Shown piece after piece: positions 60,779 to 64,000 of a stretch of 64,000 bases of DNA. Below the pieces are notes generated by a model, which ran no database searches, was not told the DNA's origin, and was given only the letters and a program-made list of their open reading frames with translations. Source of the DNA: Desulforapulum autotrophicum (GTDB lineage Bacteria > Desulfobacterota > Desulfobacteria > Desulfobacterales > Desulfolunaceae). Positions within the stretch are counted from its first letter, which is position 1. Every line of letters begins with the position of its first letter. The position numbers and the translations under genes are program-made. The stretch is taken from the NCBI GenBank assembly GCA_020723285.1, contig DYJE01000003.1:236844-300843 (forward strand), given 5' to 3'.

Positions 60779-62914
60779 ATGGCTGAACAACCTCAGATGG
60801 AGAAATGGAAAACCCTGGCAGAAAAAGAACTTAAGGGGAAACCCGTCACGGCTCTCGACTGGAAAACACCGGAAGGGATCGTGGTGAAACCCCTCTATAC
60901 GGCGGAAGACCTGGAAAACCTGGAGTGTGTGAACACCCTTCCGGGGTTCGCGCCCTATGTCCGGGGTCCCAAAGCCACCATGTTCACGGTGAGGCCCTGG
61001 ACCATCCGTCAGTACGCGGGGTTCTCAACCGCCCGTGAATCCAACGCCTTTTACCGAAAGAACCTGGCCGGAGGCCAGAAAGGGCTTTCTGTGGCTTTTG
61101 ACCTGGCCACTCACAGGGGATACGATTCCGATCACCCCAGGGTTGTCGGGGACGTCGGCAAAGCCGGAGTGGCTGTGGATTCGGTGGAGGATATGAAAAT
61201 CCTGTTTGACCAGATCCCTCTGGACGAGATGTCGGTGTCCATGACCATGAACGGCGCGGTTCTTCCTATTCTTGCCGGATACATCGTGGCGGCGGAGGAG
61301 CAGGGTGTCATTCAGGACAAACTCACGGGAACCATTCAGAATGATATTTTAAAGGAATACCTGACCCGTAACACCTACATCTACCCGCCGGGGCCGTCCA
61401 TGCGCATCGTGTCGGACATTATCGGCTACTGTTCGAAACACATGCCCAAGTTCAACACGGTGAGCATCAGCGGATACCACATGATGGAAGCCGGTGCCAA
61501 TTCCGTGCTCCAGACCGCGTTTACTCTGGCGGACGGTCTGGAATATGTAAAGGCCGCCCTTGCCGCCGGACTTGACATCGACACCTTCGCGCCGCGACTG
61601 TCCTTTTTCTTCGGTATCGGCATGAATTTTTTCATGGACATTGCCATGCTGAGGGCCGCACGATTTCTCTGGAACGAGATCATCAGCGGTTTCAATCCGA
61701 AAAAAGCGGAATCCTGCCAGCTCAGAACACACTGCCAGACGTCGGGCTGGAGCCTGACCGAGCAGGATCCTTACAACAATATCATAAGGACCACCCTGGA
61801 ATGCCTGTCCGCCGTGCTTGGCGGGACCCAGTCCCTCCATACCAACTCCTTTGACGAGGCGGTGGGCCTTCCCACCGAGCTTTCGGCACGGGTGGCCCGT
61901 AATACACAGATTGTGGTTCAGGAAGAATCCCAGGTCTGCCATGTGGTGGATCCCCTTGGCGGCTCGTATTACGTGGAATCCTTAACCGACGGCATCATTC
62001 AGGAGGTCCGGAAAATTTTCAAAGAGATCGAGGCATTGGGTGGCATGGCCAAGGCCATCGAGTCCGGCATGCCCAAAATGCGCATCGAGGAATCGGCAGC
62101 CCGGCGTCAGGCCCGGATCGATCAGGGCAAGGACGTGATCGTGGGTGTTAACAAATACACCATCGCTGAAAACGTTCAGCTGGAAGTCCGGGAAGTGTCA
62201 TCAACGGTTCGTGACGAGCAGGTCGCACGTCTCAATGACATAAGGGGGAAACGCGACCCGGACAAGGTGAAGGCTGCGCTTGACGCCCTGACCCGCGCGG
62301 CGGAAACAGACGGAAATCTTCTGGCTGCCAGCATCGACGCGGTGCGTGAACGGGCCACCGTGGGTGAAATTTCAGATGCCATTGAAAAAGTGTTCGGGAG
62401 GTATGTGGCGACAACTCAATGTATATCCGGCGTTTATGCTTCGGAATATGACAATCCGGACATCATCGACGCCTTGAGGAAACGCTCGGAAGATTTTCTG
62501 ACCCGTCATGGACGGCGTCCCAGGATACTTCTGGTGAAAATGGGACAGGACGGTCATGACAGGGGTATCAAGGTCATTGCCACAGCTTTTGCGGATTTCG
62601 GGTTTGACGTGGACATCAGCCCCATGTTTCAGACCCCGGAAGAGGCGGCGAAAATGGCCGTTGAAAACGATGTGCATCTGATGGGTGTGTCGAGTCTTGC
62701 AGCCGGTCACAAGGTTCTGGTTCCCCAGCTCATTGAACAGCTGAAAATTCTGGGGGCCGATGACATCAAGGTGACCGTGGGCGGCGTAATTCCTCCGGGC
62801 GATTACGATTTTCTAAAAGAATGCGGCGTGATCGATATTTTCGGTCCCGGTACCCGTGTAACAGAATGCGCCAACCGCGTTTTGAACTGGCTTGAAACAC
62901 ATTGTCATGACTGA
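60779..62914 (+). CDS. mcmA: Methylmalonyl-CoA mutase, adenosylcobalamin-dependent (single-chain)
   Basis: A 711-residue enzyme from ATG 60779, chosen for AAGGAG six bases upstream (a frame from 60761 lacks one). The TIM-barrel substrate domain (about 1-540) carries [54 protein letters not shown] and [25 protein letters not shown]. The C-terminal B12 domain shows GQDGHDRG with the cobalt-ligating His near residue 591, then GVSSLAAGH and [11 protein letters not shown]. Both halves are in one chain, as in the large subunit of the mutase. It connects the nickel/cobalt locus functionally, since it needs B12. Confidence 0.95.
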   Translation: MAEQPQMEKWKTLAEKELKGKPVTALDWKTPEGIVVKPLYTAEDLENLECVNTLPGFAPYVRGPKATMFTVRPWTIRQYAGFSTARESNAFYRKNLAGGQKGLSVAFDLATHRGYDSDHPRVVGDVGKAGVAVDSVEDMKILFDQIPLDEMSVSMTMNGAVLPILAGYIVAAEEQGVIQDKLTGTIQNDILKEYLTRNTYIYPPGPSMRIVSDIIGYCSKHMPKFNTVSISGYHMMEAGANSVLQTAFTLADGLEYVKAALAAGLDIDTFAPRLSFFFGIGMNFFMDIAMLRAARFLWNEIISGFNPKKAESCQLRTHCQTSGWSLTEQDPYNNIIRTTLECLSAVLGGTQSLHTNSFDEAVGLPTELSARVARNTQIVVQEESQVCHVVDPLGGSYYVESLTDGIIQEVRKIFKEIEALGGMAKAIESGMPKMRIEESAARRQARIDQGKDVIVGVNKYTIAENVQLEVREVSSTVRDEQVARLNDIRGKRDPDKVKAALDALTRAAETDGNLLAASIDAVRERATVGEISDAIEKVFGRYVATTQCISGVYASEYDNPDIIDALRKRSEDFLTRHGRRPRILLVKMGQDGHDRGIKVIATAFADFGFDVDISPMFQTPEEAAKMAVENDVHLMGVSSLAAGHKVLVPQLIEQLKILGADDIKVTVGGVIPPGDYDFLKECGVIDIFGPGTRVTECANRVLNWLETHCHD

Positions 62915-63902
62915 CACGGCAACAGGAAAGATTGCCGAAGGCGTCCTTTCAGGTGATCGCCGCTCCTTATCCAAGGCCATCACTCTTATCGAAAGTGTGC
63001 TGCCCCGGCATCAGGACAACGCCAGAGCCCTGGTGGACGTGCTGCTTCCCTATTCGGGCAACAGCATCCGGCTGGGTGTCACCGGTGTTCCGGGCGTGGG
63101 GAAATCCACGTTCATCGAAAGCCTGGGGTTGGAACTAACGGCCCGGAACCACAAGGTGGCTGTTCTGGCCGTTGACCCTTCAAGCAGGCGGAGCGGTGGC
63201 AGCATTCTTGGAGACAAGACAAGGATGACCCATCTTTCGGCCCACCCCAACGCGTTTATCCGCCCATCGCCTTCAGCGGGAACTCTGGGCGGTGTGGCGG
63301 CCAGAACCCGTGAAACCATGATCGTCTGCGAGGCCGCCGGGTTTGACGTCGTTGTGGTGGAGACCGTGGGCGTCGGGCAGTCTGAAACGGCGGTGGCCTC
63401 CATGGTGGATTTTTTTCTCCTCCTGATGCTGGCCGGGGCCGGTGATGAGCTTCAAGGCATCAAGCGGGGCATCATGGAGCTGGCGGACGCCATTGCCATC
63501 AACAAGGCGGATGGCGATAATGTGGAACACGCGTCAAAGGCAAGAAAAGATTACGAAAACGCCCTGCATTACCTCGCACCATCATCAGCGGTGTGGCGGC
63601 CTGTTGTTCATACGGTCAGTTCGGTGGAAAACATAGGAATCGGCGACGTATGGAATTCGGTTCTCGAACACCGGAAACGGTTTGAGTCGGCAGGTGAACT
63701 GTCTGTGAAACGTCAGAGACAGGCCCTGGACTGGATGCGTGACATGGTGGCCGAGGAACTCAAACGTCAGTTTTTAGGGAATGTGGGGGTGAAGTCTCTT
63801 CTGCCAGAGTTGGAGCAGGCTGTGGCTTCAGGGATGTTATCACCCGGTAGTGCAGTCAAAAAGCTCTTTAATGCTGACAATGGAATTGGGTCTGTCTGCT
63901 GA
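62907..63902 (+). CDS. meaB: MeaB/ArgK-type GTPase chaperone of methylmalonyl-CoA mutase
   Basis: About 331 residues from ATG 62907, which overlaps the mutase stop by 8 bases. A TTG at 62892 is also in frame. G3E-type P-loop [12 protein letters not shown] (about 57-68), [20 protein letters not shown] (switch region), [10 protein letters not shown] (Walker B-like) and NKADGDN (guanine specificity) are intact. MeaB gates adenosylcobalamin delivery to the mutase and protects it from inactivation. No start of another gene is visible in the 98 bases that remain. Confidence 0.95.
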   Translation: MTDTATGKIAEGVLSGDRRSLSKAITLIESVLPRHQDNARALVDVLLPYSGNSIRLGVTGVPGVGKSTFIESLGLELTARNHKVAVLAVDPSSRRSGGSILGDKTRMTHLSAHPNAFIRPSPSAGTLGGVAARTRETMIVCEAAGFDVVVVETVGVGQSETAVASMVDFFLLLMLAGAGDELQGIKRGIMELADAIAINKADGDNVEHASKARKDYENALHYLAPSSAVWRPVVHTVSSVENIGIGDVWNSVLEHRKRFESAGELSVKRQRQALDWMRDMVAEELKRQFLGNVGVKSLLPELEQAVASGMLSPGSAVKKLFNADNGIGSVC

Positions 63903-64000
63903 CAAAGGAGTCAACAACGAATAATGAAAGGTTTGTCGCTCTTTATTAAACTGAAGTTTAACAGTTAAATTTCGGATACATTATTAAATCAAACACATAG

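Overview
This window looks like the chromosome of a Gram-negative, anaerobic-type deltaproteobacterium (Desulfobacterota, probably Desulfobacterales-like). The assignment is an inference. It rests on lipoproteins and TonB-dependent receptors (outer membrane), the methylmalonyl-CoA epimerase/mutase/MeaB cluster, a dense arginine operon behind hslVU, a type IV minor-pilin operon, a putative glycoside hydrolase of the DUF4015 type, and abundant Desulfobacterota-style intergenic hairpins. No rRNA is present and the species cannot be named from what is visible.

Layout. 1-4060: the edge of an integrated element, with a 5'-truncated phage terminase large subunit, two related excisionase-like small genes separated by a duplicated copy of the terminase tail, an AbiE-type toxin-antitoxin pair, and a tRNA-Pro-like 3' fragment that probably marks the attachment site. 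4155-9747 (minus strand): a 1065-residue lipoprotein of unknown role, a DUF4015 lipoprotein and a polysaccharide deacetylase. 10150-11441: a membrane protein and a TetR regulator. 11646-13283: a DUF2156 transferase fused to a rhomboid-like membrane domain. 13303-19106 (minus): fimT-pilW-pilV-pilX-pilY1, the minor pilin and tip adhesin set. 19580-33508 (plus): a lipoprotein, coaBC, family 4 UDG, xerC, hslVU, argB-argD-argF-argG-argH, a small lipoprotein, folK, a zinc-ribbon membrane protein and a transaldolase.

33764-49475 is the most distinctive part. It has two TonB-dependent receptors, each preceded by a promoter-like sequence, a 7-5-7 inverted repeat and a very similar two-tier hairpin with a U tract. 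It also has two DUF4198 periplasmic proteins (one broken by an in-frame UGA at a Trp position), a spermidine-synthase/transporter/TPR fusion, an exported lipoprotein made of two tandem tetrapyrrole-methylase domains, an APC permease, a NikL-like protein and CbiM-CbiQ-CbiO. The ECF components and DUF4198 proteins point to nickel or cobalt uptake. The exported double methylase suggests that a tetrapyrrole or another chelate may be handled outside the cytoplasm. This is the best candidate for an undescribed system here.

49491-64000: a palindromic repeat, terC, a small acidic protein, two tRNA-Ser genes, a macrodomain protein, a cytidylate kinase-like/BON fusion, hisC-cmk-rpsA, sppA, a REP-like repeat cluster, a small membrane protein, a double LEA2 lipoprotein, tsaC, and mce-mcmA-meaB for methylmalonyl-CoA/succinyl-CoA interconversion.
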